Shown: in pieces, positions 1 through 13,690 of the stretch
Numbering within the stretch: the stretch's first letter is position 1
Layout of the letters: every line of letters begins with the position of its first letter
The notes under the pieces: model-generated
What the model was told of the DNA's origin: nothing
What the model saw: only the letters and a program-made list of their open reading frames with translations
The model's database searches: none
Made by a program: the position numbers and the translations under genes
From: Sternotherus odoratus
Taxonomy: Eukaryota; Chordata; Testudines; Kinosternidae
Length of the DNA stretch: 64,000 nucleotides
Reading direction: 5' to 3'
Assembly (NCBI GenBank): GCA_032164245.1
Contig: JAVMKO010000002.1
Span: forward strand, 55,771,840-55,835,839

Positions 1-970
1 TGATTTGACCCAGTCCCAGTGTTTTCAGTTGTATGTCCCATCTGTTTAATCAGGCCTTAAGGTAGACAGACAGATTAAAAGGGAGCTTTATTATTTTCCA
101 TTTGAGTGCAATTATTGTGGTGTCTAAATTGCTGGACACTTTAACTAACATATAGACCTTAAATGTATTGTAATTCATAAATGAACCTACAATATGTGAA
201 ATGGGAACAAGTTTTTATGAACTGGAAAGTAAATAAAAACAAAACATGCTACTTTTGCATATGTAGCCCAAATTAGAATCTATTTTGGCATCTAGTATGT
301 AAAGCTACTGTACAACCTTACCCATCTAAAATGAAGTATTAATGGCAAATTATATTGTTAACTACTTAAAGATCACCTGCATAGAAGGGAAAATTTTAAA
401 TCCTGGTTGAAGTAATTATTAAAAATATTTGACAAGTAATAAAGCTAATGTTCATGACATGGTAAGAAAGACTCTAAAGCCAATTACATTGAAGTTTTTC
501 TTTATAAGTTTTTCCTTTATCCAACTCCTTATACTGTAGGAACAAACAACATAAACCAGATGCCTTCATTTCAATTGGTTTATATTTGATATGTGTTTAT
601 AGGATGAGCATTAACTATATAATTTAAGACAAAACCAAAGCATCCTAATGCTCATCTGAATTATCTAAATGAAATAGTATTCAAGACTGCATGATAAACA
701 CTTTTCTTCCCAAAGCAGGAAACTTTAGTTAGAACACTATCTATACATGTTTAAACACTTTCAAAATATATTCTCTCTGTATTTCTTCAGGATCCTGCGT
801 TATGCTATACCTTAAGCTGTGAAAGAAACCTAAGGCACGAAAGTGTCCTGAAACAGGGGTCTAGATGGTGGCTAAGTGGCATTTCTGAGGAGCCCCCAGT
901 ATTACAGAGTGTGTCAGAGCAACTGTTTTGAGCAGAACTTTACTCTCTCAAACTCCATCAACAAAACTGC
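1..970 (-). other. candidate 3' UTR of the minus-strand gene
   Basis: Seen: this AT-rich stretch lies directly downstream (minus strand) of the stop codon at 971-973. The complement of 87-92 reads AATAAA, and an ATTAAA variant is at 45-50 (complement). No repeat family is recognised. Inference: it is the 3' UTR of the exon at 971-1203, about 0.9 kb long if the AATAAA at 87-92 is used. It stands or falls with that exon call. Confidence 0.35.
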
Positions 971-1203
971 TTATTCCACGGGAGTTTTCATCAGAAATTC
1001 TGCAATGTGACTCTCAAGGTTTCTTGCATCCTCACTAACATAACCTTCAATGACTGGTTTATCACAAGTATTGACTGCATAATTTGCTACTAAAAATTCC
1101 CCCAAAAACTGTCTTTTATTACTACAACTATTACTTTCAAGGTATCCTTTTGAATTAAGTGATATATAAAAGAGTTCTATATCTGGCTCAATAACAAGAT
1201 TAA
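971..1203 (-). CDS. candidate terminal coding exon, protein not recognised
   Basis: Minus-strand reading frame of 76 full codons plus a stop (TAA, complement of 971-973). The exon start was chosen at 1203 because the complement just upstream ends TATATCATTTTAG, a good 3' splice site, with a CTCTAAC branch-point match about 30 nt further up (complement of 1234-1240). The frame stays open into the intron only as far as a TTG near 1219; no ATG start exists, as expected for a last exon. The peptide is of mixed, non-repetitive composition and ends ...HIAEFLMKTPVE. An AATAAA lies about 880 nt downstream. I do not recognise the protein and give it no function. It could be a chance ORF in AT-rich DNA, but ORF, stop, acceptor, branch point and polyadenylation signal agree. 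The likely gene body runs rightwards, possibly to the CpG island near 18 kb. Confidence 0.42.
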
Positions 1204-2272
1204 CTAAAATGATATACAAAATTATAGGTCACTGTTAGAGATTATAATCTTTGGTAATAGCAGGATATGAGGGGACTGTTCATATCTTGACTTTTCCAGA
1301 AAGGAAGAGCTTAAAACCCTGGTATAAAAGAATTGGGTCATTTTGCATACACGAAACAATTTTAAACAAGTAATGTCTATTCATACATTTACTCTATATA
1401 AGGAAAGGAAGTTCCCATTTTAATACTCAAATCATTAGGATTGTAATTTGTAAAAAGCTTATTGAAATTTTTTCTTCTTCCATATATTCTCTACAAAAGA
1501 CGGTATTATACACCAAGCAGATGTATTCTGAAAATGTTTAATGAACCACTGGAAGTCCATCACTGCAACTCCCGAAAAAGAGACTGTTTACAATAGATCA
1601 CAAAAAGCTACTCAATTGCTTTCAATTTAGGAAATTATTTTAACAAACTGTACTTCATCAAGAACAAAGAACTGTATTACCACCACCTGCATTGTGCTTG
1701 CCAGCATTCATCAACCTTTTCAACAGAGGAAGAGGGTTGACCTGATTTTCAAGCATTATGTTTCTACGACGCTGCACTGAATAGGATGAAGTATTCCACA
1801 AGAATTAATCTCAGTGTCTAAGGAACAAGCTTTGTTTCTCATCACTAGAAATTCATCTTAAAACAAGCAGTTCTATGCATTTTCCAGAAGCAGGGGGAAA
1901 AGGGCATTCAGGTTCAGAGCAGTTATAATTAGGGGATAATATTAGGCAACCTATGTATCAGAACAATTTTTAGCAAAAAGGAAGTTGGTAAGCCATATGG
2001 CACCAATATTAATTCAGGCGAAAATGCAATCAAATATTAAAATGAAACAAACCCTCAAAATTATTCCATAAATAAGACTACATAACATTTGTAAGTACAG
2101 CAATTTATCATTAGCTCAATATATCATGGGTTGAAAGTATAGCTATCATTTAGCTGCAGTTCAATTCTTGTATCTCATGTCTACCATAAATAAGCAGCTG
2201 TTATAAAGTGAAATGACCCTATAACAATTATATGCTTATTTCTTTTAAATCACTCTGATTCAAAATAGAGAC
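1204..2272. other. AT-rich sequence, probably intron
   Basis: No ORF, recognised repeat or RNA gene seen. Inference: intron upstream of the candidate last exon. Confidence 0.3.
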
Positions 2273-3180
2273 TCAGTCCCCTTCAATCTGTCCCCAGAAC
2301 GTGCTCCCTCTCCATGGCTGGAACTCACAGGACATCATCCTTCCTCGGTTTGGAGCAAGATTTACTGCCATGCTTATGCACATGCTTCCTTGCCTCCCAA
2401 CAAGGCCCCAGCATGGAGTCCATAGTGGTGAGATTGGTGGAACCGGACTTGATCTCAGTAGCTGGAGGTGAACTCCTGGGTTGCTCAGGCTGATGTATGC
2501 GGGGGTGGGGGAGGGAGAGAGAGATATTTCCTGGCCTAGATCTGACTGAGTTCTATGGAAACTTCCATAAGGTACTTCTTCGGGCATAGTGCCCAGCCTT
2601 CTTGGGTACAGCTTGGGAAGGACTGGCAGATACAGCACCTGAATGAAACATGGGCTTCTCCCAAGCAATAGAGGCAGCGTTGGTACTTGTCGCTGATTGA
2701 GAATGAATGTGGGCAGGAGGCACAGATCTTGAATCCTGATGTTATCCAGCACCAACATGTGGGTGGTGGGGGAGAGAATTGTTAAACAGATTCCCCCAAA
2801 GTCCCAGTCCTACTAAAATTACTACTAAAAACTAAACTACATAAGAAAACAGTAAAAAAGTGGAAGAAAAGCTAATTATACACAATTCAAAAACATGTTT
2901 AGTTGGAGGTTTAGGGGACGGGTTCAAGTGCATCACATGAGAGGACACTATCAGCTCCCACTGGGACCAGGTGACAGTGAAAAAGAACTGGAGACACAGT
3001 TGGTCCACCCCATCCTTTATCGCCTCGGAGGAAAGCATGAGGCAAAGCAAGGCCACATACACGGATCAATAGATACTTCTACTTTCAAATTCTCCAGCTC
3101 CAGACACCTGGCACACATGCTAAACTCTCAGTGGAATACAATAGGGCCCATTACTTGAAGAAGAACTATCGACTACTATG
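2273..3180 (-). pseudogene. retroelement-like fragment with a Cys/His-rich gag-type motif
   Basis: The stretch is clearly more GC-rich than its surroundings. On the minus strand, in a different frame from the long 161-codon ORF at 2273-2758, the conceptual peptide has repeated Cys pairs in the arrangement C-A-S-C ... R-C-L-Y-C-L-G-E-A-H ... C-C-I-C. I associate this with the gag-like first ORF of reptile and fish DIRS/gypsy-type elements. The right part (about 2895-3170) reads on the minus strand like a 5' leader beginning GTTCTTCTTCAAGTAATGGG, a motif repeated widely in turtle genomes. The frame is broken by stops, so it is a dead copy. The family assignment is from memory and uncertain; it could be another LTR-type repeat. 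Confidence 0.35.
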
Positions 3181-3838
3181 GACATAATTCCTATAGCAAC
3201 GTCCAACAAAGTTTAAAAATGATTACATTTTGCATGAAAATTTTTAATGCTACAGAGTATTGCAACATTTCATATTGTGAATCTGTGGAAGAGTGAAACC
3301 TTAAATGGAATTAACAAATGTCTCATGCGCTGCCGTGGTACTGTAGGAGGTGTCAGTTGATCCCTGAGAGGTCACTCTGTATCCAGAACCATAATTCGCC
3401 ATATGAGGAACACCTCGTATAGGATTAGCCTATCTTATGATAGTAGCCCACTGGCTAGTTTCCACTTCCTTGCTGTTGCCTGCATAGGTGCTAGGCACTC
3501 TGCCATCATCATTTTGCCTTAATTGGGCAGGACTCTTCATTTCCTTTTTTAGTCATGGCCTCCAACTGCATGGTCATTTCATCTTCAGCCAGGGTGGATT
3601 TGATTTAAATCATTATTTAAATCACTAGTCAGGAAGACTCAATTTAATCATAGAGTTCTACATAAAAGCGCATTCTTGTTGGTTGTTATAACCTTAATAC
3701 ATATTCTTCACAACTCAGAGATAGATGTAGGTTTTTTTAGAAGGTGCACACTATACATTAAATGATTTATTTTGAAAACTTTTCAGATTAGTTTTACAGC
3801 TATACCAGAAAATGAATGATTGTTTTGTTATTTCATTT
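3181..3838. repeat. mostly unassigned; short palindromic ATTTAAAT repeat near 3590-3640
   Basis: Around 3594-3630 the sequence GATTTAAATCATTATTTAAATC is nearly self-complementary. It resembles the head of a dispersed reptile repeat that I cannot name. The rest shows nothing recognisable. Confidence 0.35.
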
Positions 3839-3949
3839 ACAGGAACTCCTCACTTAAAGTCGTCGCGGATAACATTGTTTCATTGTTACGTTGCTGATCA
3901 ATTAGGGAACATGCTCATTTAAAGTTGTGCAATGTTCCCTTCTAACGTT

Positions 3950-4117
3950 AAGAATCAGAGAGGTAGCCATGTTAGTCTGGAATAGCAGAGGTAACAAAGA
4001 GTCCTGTGGCACCTTAAAGACTAACTAAAGTATTGAAGCATAAGCTTTCATGGCCCACGAAAGCTTATGCTTCAATACTTTAGTTAGTCTTTAAGGTGCC
4101 ACAGGACTCTTTGTTAC
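3950..4117. mobile_element. Penelope-like element foldback insertion 1
   Basis: Two inverted arms, left TAACAAAGAGTCCTGTGGCACC... and right ...GGTGCCACAGGACTCTTTG, meet at about 4053 with almost no loop. The left arm extends about 40 nt further out (AATCAGAGAGGTAGCC...). A 13-bp target duplication flanks it with one mismatch: CCCTTCTAACGTT at 3937-3949 and CCCTTCTAATGTT at 4118-4130. The arms match the 3' ends of the coding PLE copies at 50850-53418. Both arms are truncated inside the hammerhead-like stem. It is younger than the family A Tigger it sits in. Confidence 0.85.
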
Positions 4118-4718
4118 CCCTTCTAATGTTGTTTGGCAGCCGCCTACTTTGTCCACTGCTTGCAGGAAGAGCAGCCCGTTTCAGTTAGCTGGGGGGGGGG
4201 GGAGCCTTGGAATTAGGGTGGACTGGCAGCCCCCCATCAGCTCCCCATTCCCCTAAATTCCCTGTGCAGCAGCTGCCCAGCAAGCTACCAAATGCAGGCA
4301 GATCAGCTGACCCTTCCCTCACTGCCATGTGCTGCTCCTGCCCTCTGCCTTGGAACTGCTTCCTGAGACTCCTGCTTGCTGTGGGGGGGGAAGGGGAGCT
4401 AATGTCAGGGTGTACCCTTCCCCCCTGATCCTGCACCCCACTTACCCTAATTTCCATGGAGCAGGCAGCTCCACAGAACTGGCAGCAGCTGCGGCTCAGT
4501 TGCTGATTTAATTAACAAGTCAGTGTGCTTAGAGGGGAAATGGGAGTCTCTGTCTGCCCTCCCTCCTTTCCTGCTCCTCACAGACTGAGAGAGTTAAACC
4601 TGGAGGGCTCAGCCAATTGTTACTTCTAAATGACTTAAGGCATTCCCTGGGAAATATCCCACCCTCTGACTCCTCCACCTCAACCAAGCTTCACAATCAT
4701 CATCACTGTGTACCAGTA

Positions 4719-5500
4719 CAGTAAACCCTCGATTTAACGGACCTCGATTTAACGGACTTCGGATGCAACGGACAAAATTTCTAAGCAAGTCTGATGCATC
4801 CAAAATCCATTTGTCGAGGGCTGGCTGCCGGCTGCCGGCTGCCGCCCGGGTCCCGCCAGCGGGCGGGCTGGCTGCCGGCTCCCGCCCGGGTCCCGCCAGC
4901 GGGCGGGCTGGCTGCCGGCTCCCGCCCGGGTCCCGCCAGCGGGCGGGCTGGCTGCCGGCTCCCGCCCGGGTCCCGCCAGCGGGCGGGCTGGCTGCCGGCT
5001 CCCGCCCGGGTCCCGCCAGCGGGCGGGCTGGCTGCCGGCTCCCGCCCGGCTCCCGCCAGCGGGCGGGCTGGCTGCCGGCTCCCGCCAGCGGGCGGGCTGG
5101 CTGCCGGCTCCCGCCCGGCTCCCGCCAGCGGGCGGGCTGGCTGCCGGCTCCCGCCCGGGTCCCGCCAGCGGGCGGGCTGGCTGCCGGCTCCCGCCCGGGT
5201 CCCGCCAGCGGGCGGGCTGGCTGCCGGCTCCCGCCCGGGTCCCGCCAGCGGGAGAGCTGGCTGACGCGTCCCGGCTGACGCCCGGGTCCCAGCAGCCGGG
5301 ACCCGGGCGTGCTGGCTGACGGCTCCCGGCTGCCGCCCGGGTCCTGGCAGCGGGCAGGCTGCGGAGCTGCCGCCCCGGCCCTGTGGCGTTCGGGCTGCTG
5401 CTCCGACAGCTCGGGTTTTTTTTTATTATTAAATAACAGACTTTCTGATTTAACGGACACCCCCTTGCCCGAATTAGTCCGTTAAATCGAGGTTTTACTG
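4719..5500 (+). mobile_element. Tigger/pogo-like element (family B) carrying a GC-rich minisatellite
   Basis: It starts CAGTAAACCCTCGATTTAAC at 4719 and ends with CGAGGTTTTACTG at 5500, with TA duplications at 4717-4718 and 5501-5502. The homologous point in the other family A copy (about 32800) shows a single uninterrupted TA, i.e. an empty site, which confirms the borders. The interior is dominated by the 40-bp array at 4821-5255. No transposase is seen. A second copy lies at 49124-49638 in reverse orientation. Confidence 0.88.
4821..5255 (+). repeat. 40-bp GC-rich minisatellite, about 10-11 units
   Basis: The unit contains GGGCGGGCTGGCTGCCGGCT followed by CCCGCCCGGGTCCCGCCAGC (40 nt). Units are nearly identical from 4861 to about 5240. 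One unit near 5061-5089 is shortened by 11 nt, and two units carry CCCGGCTCC instead of CCCGGGTCC. Because 40 is not a multiple of three, every frame stays open on both strands, which explains long proline/arginine/glycine-rich ORFs here. Each unit has GGG runs and the self-complementary CCCGCCAGCGGG, so hairpins and quadruplexes are possible. Confidence 0.95.
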
Positions 5501-5700
5501 TATTAAATTTTTTGTTTAAAACTGTATGTGGGGGGGAGAAGGGGTGCGCGATCTTTTGTCTGGTGAAAAAAATTTCCCTGGAGCCAAACCCCCTGATTTA
5601 CATTAATTCTTATGGGGAAACTGGATTCACTTAACATCGTTTTGCTTAAAGTCGCATTTTTCAGGAACATAACTACAACGTTAAGTGAGGAGTTCCTGTA

Positions 5701-8975
<3,275 letters not shown>

Positions 8976-9225
8976 AATTATTATTATTGATTGTAGCACT
9001 TAGGAGCCCCAGTCATGGACCACTATGCTAGGTGGTTTTCAAACACAGAACAAGAATACAGTCTCTGCCCCAAAGAGCTTACAATCTACGTATAAGACAA
9101 ACAACAACACATGAACACAGGCAGACAGATGGAGGAGTACAAGGAACCAATGATATAACACAAGTCAACATGATAGGTAATGGTGTCAGCACACCAGCAG
9201 ACTAACCTTACGTATGTGATGATGT
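8976..9225 (+). repeat. dispersed repeat, L2/MIR-like 3' portion
   Basis: Contains CCCCAAAGAGCTTACAATCT and TAGGAGCCCCAGTCATGG, motifs of a very common amniote/turtle interspersed repeat. A related copy is at 63486-63720. The class (L2 or SINE core) was not verified. Confidence 0.6.
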
Positions 9226-9998
9226 ACATAAGGCTGCACTAGTCCACGTGATCTGGGTCCACCCAGTAATTAATAACATTACAAAACATAAAGACAGACT
9301 TGACTCATAATGGACATAGACGCTGAAAGGAAGACAGTGACTTTTACCCCAAAGCATATTAATGGTTCTTCAGAACCACAACAGCAGCTACCCTTATCAA
9401 CTGGTAGAGTAAATAACATTCAATATATATATATGACGTTTAATATGCTCCTGAATATACCCAAATCTGAAAAAGGACACTTTAGACTAAATGATAAATC
9501 AGAAAATCACGTAATTACCTTTTTGGAAGCCAGTTAGATTTATACAATAATAAAAAAATACCTGAAGGGATTATTGCCTTTTGTCTGCTTTGTTTCCATG
9601 CAACTAGGTGCCATCGAGAGATGGAAATAAACAACCCTTCCTTTCCCTCTGTAGTTTCCCCAATTTCCCCTTCCCTTTTTTAAAAAAAATATGCACATAA
9701 TAGGAAAATCAAGGAAAAAAATATATTACAGTTGCCATTATGGGCACCTATAAAATTCCTCTGAGACTTAACAAAAATAATGATTCGCTGCCTTCTTCCT
9801 TTACCATCTCCACCCCACACCCATTCAAAGCTTGCTCTTATGATGCAACTTGAACTTTTTAATATATACCAATGTTCCTTCCATTTTTAAGTACAAGTTT
9901 AATTAATGTCAGCACTACTCCTTTATGGCCCCATTCACAAATTCACTATTAATTCTATCGACTATCATCATATTTCTCTCTCCCCTTACATTTCTCTT
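9226..9998. other. unassigned sequence
   Basis: Nothing recognised. A possible minus-strand splice donor (CTTCAG|GTATTT at about 9563) follows a short open stretch, but it is too weak to call an exon. Confidence 0.3.
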
Positions 9999-10272
9999 AG
10001 GGTAAGTCTACACAGCATTTTGGAGAAAGCCTTCCAAACTGGACCAGGGCTAGCATGGCCCAGACTAGTGCTCTAAAAATAGCTGTACAGACAGTGCTTT
10101 GAAGTTGTAGATTGGGCTGAATGTCAGACTCTGAAGCCTAGGCTCCAGCCCAAGCCACAGCTTCAATGTGCTGTCTGTACAGCTATTTTTAAAGCACTAG
10201 CCCAAGCCCCGCTAATCCGAGTCAACCCAGGCTGGGAGGCATGCTCCAAAAATCACTGCACAGACATACCCT
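9999..10272. mobile_element. MITE with GGGTAAGTCTACAC / GACATACCC ends
   Basis: The left end AGGGTAAGTCTACAC and right end CAGACATACCCT are imperfect inverted repeats. Internal inverted segments are visible: AAATAGCTGTACAGACAGTGC near 10077 against its complement near 10165. This is one of the abundant turtle MITEs. No coding capacity. Confidence 0.7.
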
Positions 10273-10457
10273 CACACTTTTCTTCTTGCTCTCTCGTTTT
10301 CCCTCCTTTGTCCATTCTCCATCTTTCATCTCATTCCTATCCCTCTCTCTTCAGTTTCTCATTTGCTTCCATTTCTTCTCCTTCATTCCTCCTCTACCTG
10401 CATTCAAACTAACTATACATCCCAATCTCATTCTTCTCACCATACACACACACTTTT

Positions 10458-10720
10458 CCATAGAGTATATCTATACTACAAATGCTACAGTGGCACAGTT
10501 GCCACTGTAACACTGCAGAGTAGACATGAAAGGTGTTTTTCTGTTGCTTTAATAAATATTCCCCCATCAGGGGTAGTAGCTAGATTGACGGAAGAATTCT
10601 TCTGTCAACCTCACATGGTCTTCCACAGGGCTCAAATTGGTTTAACTATGTCTCTCAGGAGTGTGAATTTTTCACACCTTTAAGCAATACAGCTGGTTTG
10701 ACCTAAATTTTAGGAGGAGA
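10458..10720. mobile_element. degraded MITE of the 'TCTACACTACA' type
   Basis: Begins GAGTATATCTATACTACAAA and contains the characteristic inner motifs GACGGAAGAATTCTTC near 10588 and GTGTGAATTTTTCACACC near 10661, both internally palindromic. Borders are blurred. Confidence 0.6.
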
Positions 10721-11436
10721 TCACGTCGTAGTTTGTAAACTGCAGTATTAAAGCCTCTCATTTTCTCTTGACTGACTTTAAGAAGATTTTGGATATATTT
10801 TCACTGACCAGAACTTAAAAATTCCCTCACAGTTATAAATGCAGTTTTTCAATCTCTTGGATTATAAAAACAAATTAATAAAGTGATACTGTAGATAAAA
10901 GACAGGACAAGTAATAACATTACACACTATGCTTTGCAACAGATTTTGTTTGAGTTTGGATCTAACTAGTCATTTTTAATACTTCAGTAGTACTTACATT
11001 CCTTACACAAGTGTTGTCTATTAATATTTTACACTAAAAATTATGTGACTTTAGCTCCTTTCATTTGAGAATCTTAATGATAATATTTTAACAATAAGCA
11101 ATACACTCATATAAAGCAGGAGTAAATGAAAACATACAATAAATGAATACTAAATGCCACTAAGACATTCACTACAATTTTTCTTGACATTCTTAAATTA
11201 TCCTCTTATCTGTTTATCACAGTCTCTTTACACTTATTTCCTACAAGGAACAAAGATATTTCAAGTTTGCTACAGCTACTCTTGAAAGAAAGCATGCATT
11301 TAAAGTGACCATTAAAAATCTGGACTATCGTATTTTGGATTAACTATGCCTTGGTGCTTTGCAAGAGCATTACTACCCAAGAAAATTATACCCATGCTTT
11401 ATCAATTAAAAACCTTAACTGGCATAAAGCAATTTC
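10721..11436. other. unassigned sequence
   Basis: AT-rich; nothing recognised. Confidence 0.3.
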
Positions 11437-11448
11437 AAGAGCACTGAT

Positions 11449-11677
11449 AACAAAGAGTCCTGTGGCACCTTAAAGACTAACTATAAAGTATAGAAGCATA
11501 AGCTTTCATGGGCTAATACCCACTTCGTCAGATGACTTCCACTGCTTGCATCCGACGAAGTGGGTATTAGCCCACGAAGGCTTATGCTTCTATACTTTAT
11601 AGTTAGTCTTTAAGGTGCCACAGGACTCTTTGTTACCTCTGCTATTCCAGACTAACACGGCTACCTCTCTGATTCTG
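11449..11677. mobile_element. Penelope-like element foldback insertion 2
   Basis: The left arm begins TAACAAAGAGTCCTGTGG. The right arm ends with GCTACCTCTCTGATTCTG and extends about 40 nt beyond the left arm's terminus. A perfect 12-bp target duplication, AAGAGCACTGAT, flanks it (11437-11448 and 11678-11689). The arms meet near 11535, where the right arm keeps a little more upstream sequence (CTTCCACTGCTTGCATCC). The left arm, read on the minus strand, has the sequence CTGACGA ... TGAAAGC of a hammerhead-like core. Confidence 0.9.
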
Positions 11678-11689
11678 AAGAGCACTGAT

Positions 11690-13479
11690 GTTGCTCCAAT
11701 TCATAAAACATTGCCCAAAATGTCTTACTTTCTTAATGATTCTTACAAAAATCTGTCCACATTAGTAACATACATTTTACTTCGGTTTTAAACATTCACC
11801 TTTGAATTTCAAAAGCCTGAGTTTACAGTCTTAAAGCCCAACCCTGCAAGGTGTACCATGTGGGTGCCTGAACAGAGGCCCAATTAATTTGACTAGGTCC
11901 CATCTGGGGCCTTAGCCTGTCATATATCTGCTAAATTTATTTATTAAATGGTCCATATGTAATTTTGTTCTCATCATTCCTGGAGAAGGAGGAAGCACTT
12001 GGCTGCACTACACAGCGACTTAGCAGGCCGGTGCCAGGATCCATCCATTGTCTGTCTGCCCTTGCTCTCTTTGGTCATAGAGTGAATTTTAGTGGTTTGG
12101 CCCTCTAGTCAACACAAAAGTCTGCTCCTTCCAGGATAACAAAAGTCCCAAACACAGAATTAAAATACATCAGTTGTTTTCCTAGGACTACAGCATTCAC
12201 ACCTGTTATAATTCAAAACTTCACTACCAACTCTCACCCATCACCTGGCTAAAGAATTTTTAAGCCCACCCCAAAACAACAAACACCTTTTTTTCATAGG
12301 TCCTTTACTGACAGGCTCACAAATGCTGGGTCACATGGATTTCCACACTCCCCCTTCAGGAGGCACTCAAACGGGGTGAGAGGGCATGCCCTTTCTCTGC
12401 TACAGACTCCAGACCAGGATCCTGAACATGAATGCCTTTCCCCTATAACTTCCATTATTGCCTTATGCCTTCCTCTGGTCCCTTCCAAAACCACTTGCTT
12501 CTTATTCATGCCCAAAGGGACATAGGAGCAGCAAACAGGACCTAGGTGGCAGATTCTACTCAAAAGACACAAAGAGGAAGAATAATCCTTTTATGTATCA
12601 AGGGGCTCAGGTCATTCATTTTGATCTCCATCCTAGATTTCTCCATTTGTGTGTTTTCTTAGTTGTCCGTGTTAGTTTGTGGTTATTTTTTAGTTACATT
12701 TCTCCTCTTCCCCCATATGAAAAGGAAAAACAACATAGTGACCATCAGAGTAAATAAATACTCACCCCTACTTACCTCCATCATTTGACAGGAGTATTAC
12801 TTTTTATAACCCCAATCCATTTCAAGAGAGTAGGCCAGGGGCAGGTGGGGGTAAGGGTCATTCAATTACCAGCATGCTTACATGCCCCAAAATTACTACA
12901 GAATTGTTTCCTATTTCAGTTGTTCAAGGGGTGATGTTAGGGGAGCAGGGTCAAGGTTTTTTGGTTTATCTGAACTGTGCATTTCTTTACTTTCAGACAT
13001 TTACATGTAATCTTCATTCTGAATTTCCAGGTCGTGTTTAGGAAAATTACAAGATATATTTAAGGGATTTTTTTTATTAAGCAAACTATATACATTTACA
13101 ACCTTAACTGTAGTTTATGCAGGTTTTTTGGCCTGGAAATTGTCTTGGTTTTTTTTTTCTTGTCAGTTTATTCATTACTTTAAATGAGACTTCAGCAATC
13201 TCCCCAATTTGGAATACAAAAATATATTTTCAGAAAAAGTCAGATTACTTTTTTTTCCTCCCCCTCCTAGGAATGTTCCCACATTGAAAGTTTCCAATAA
13301 TAATATGAGATTTCACATTCCCCCCATGTCAGAAGTCCACAAGCAACAGACATTGAAAATGCTGATACTAACTTTAAAAACTAAAGAAAGAATGAAAAAA
13401 GTAATATCAAAAGATACAAGGTAATAAAGTATGGTGAATTATCTGCATATGGAATTGGAAATTGGTACACTTAGGGTTT
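11690..13479. other. unassigned sequence
   Basis: No repeat family is recognised with confidence. A strong minus-strand donor-like sequence (GGAG|GTAAGT, complement near 12775) stands alone: the frames upstream of it contain stops, so no exon is called. Confidence 0.3.
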
Positions 13480-13690
13480 GTTAGAAAGATATACTACTTT
13501 AACTATGCTGGTATTGTTAAAATAGAACAACCCTCCCTGTTTGGACACAGTTTATATTGATCTACTGTAGCTATTACATATGAGAAAGTGGAAGTCACCT
13601 TTATAGCAGTGTAGCTACACCCACACCAGGGTTTTTAGTGGTACAACTATTTTGGTAGCAATTTTTTTAAAAAACATACACTTAAACGTT
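13480..13690. repeat. degraded MITE-like sequence
   Basis: It has the layout and words of the turtle 'TCTACACT' MITEs (GCTGGTATTGTT, GCAGTGTAGCTACACC, GGTACAACTATTTTGGTA) without clean ends. Confidence 0.45.

Larger units (their letters stand above)
3840..5698 (+). mobile_element. Tigger/pogo-like non-autonomous DNA transposon (family A), with nested insertions
   Basis: Terminal inverted repeats: CAGGAACTCCTCACTTAA at 3840 and its complement TTAAGTGAGGAGTTCCTG ending at 5698, flanked by TA on both sides (3838-3839 and 5699-5700), as expected for Tc1/mariner-Tigger elements. No transposase is visible. Removing two younger insertions (3950-4117 and 4719-5500) leaves about 0.9 kb, matching the 950-bp copy at 32615-33564, which lies in opposite orientation. 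ORFs in this interval fall in repeat sequence and are not genes. The TIR style (CAG...CCTC.CTTAACG) is what I know from Tigger elements; the exact family name was not checked. Confidence 0.85.

Noticed and set aside
4821..5255. CRISPR-like array
   Set aside because: Units are directly adjacent with no unique spacers, inside a eukaryotic transposon; it is a minisatellite.
4609..5460. 283-codon minus-strand ORF (and 171- and 156-codon plus-strand ORFs) rich in Pro/Arg/Gly repeats
   Set aside because: It is the translation of the 40-bp minisatellite inside a Tigger-like element. The period is not a multiple of three and all frames on both strands stay open, so there is no coding evidence.
12770..12960. 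Minus-strand exon ending at the strong donor GGAG|GTAAGT near 12775
   Set aside because: All upstream frames contain stops before a plausible acceptor.
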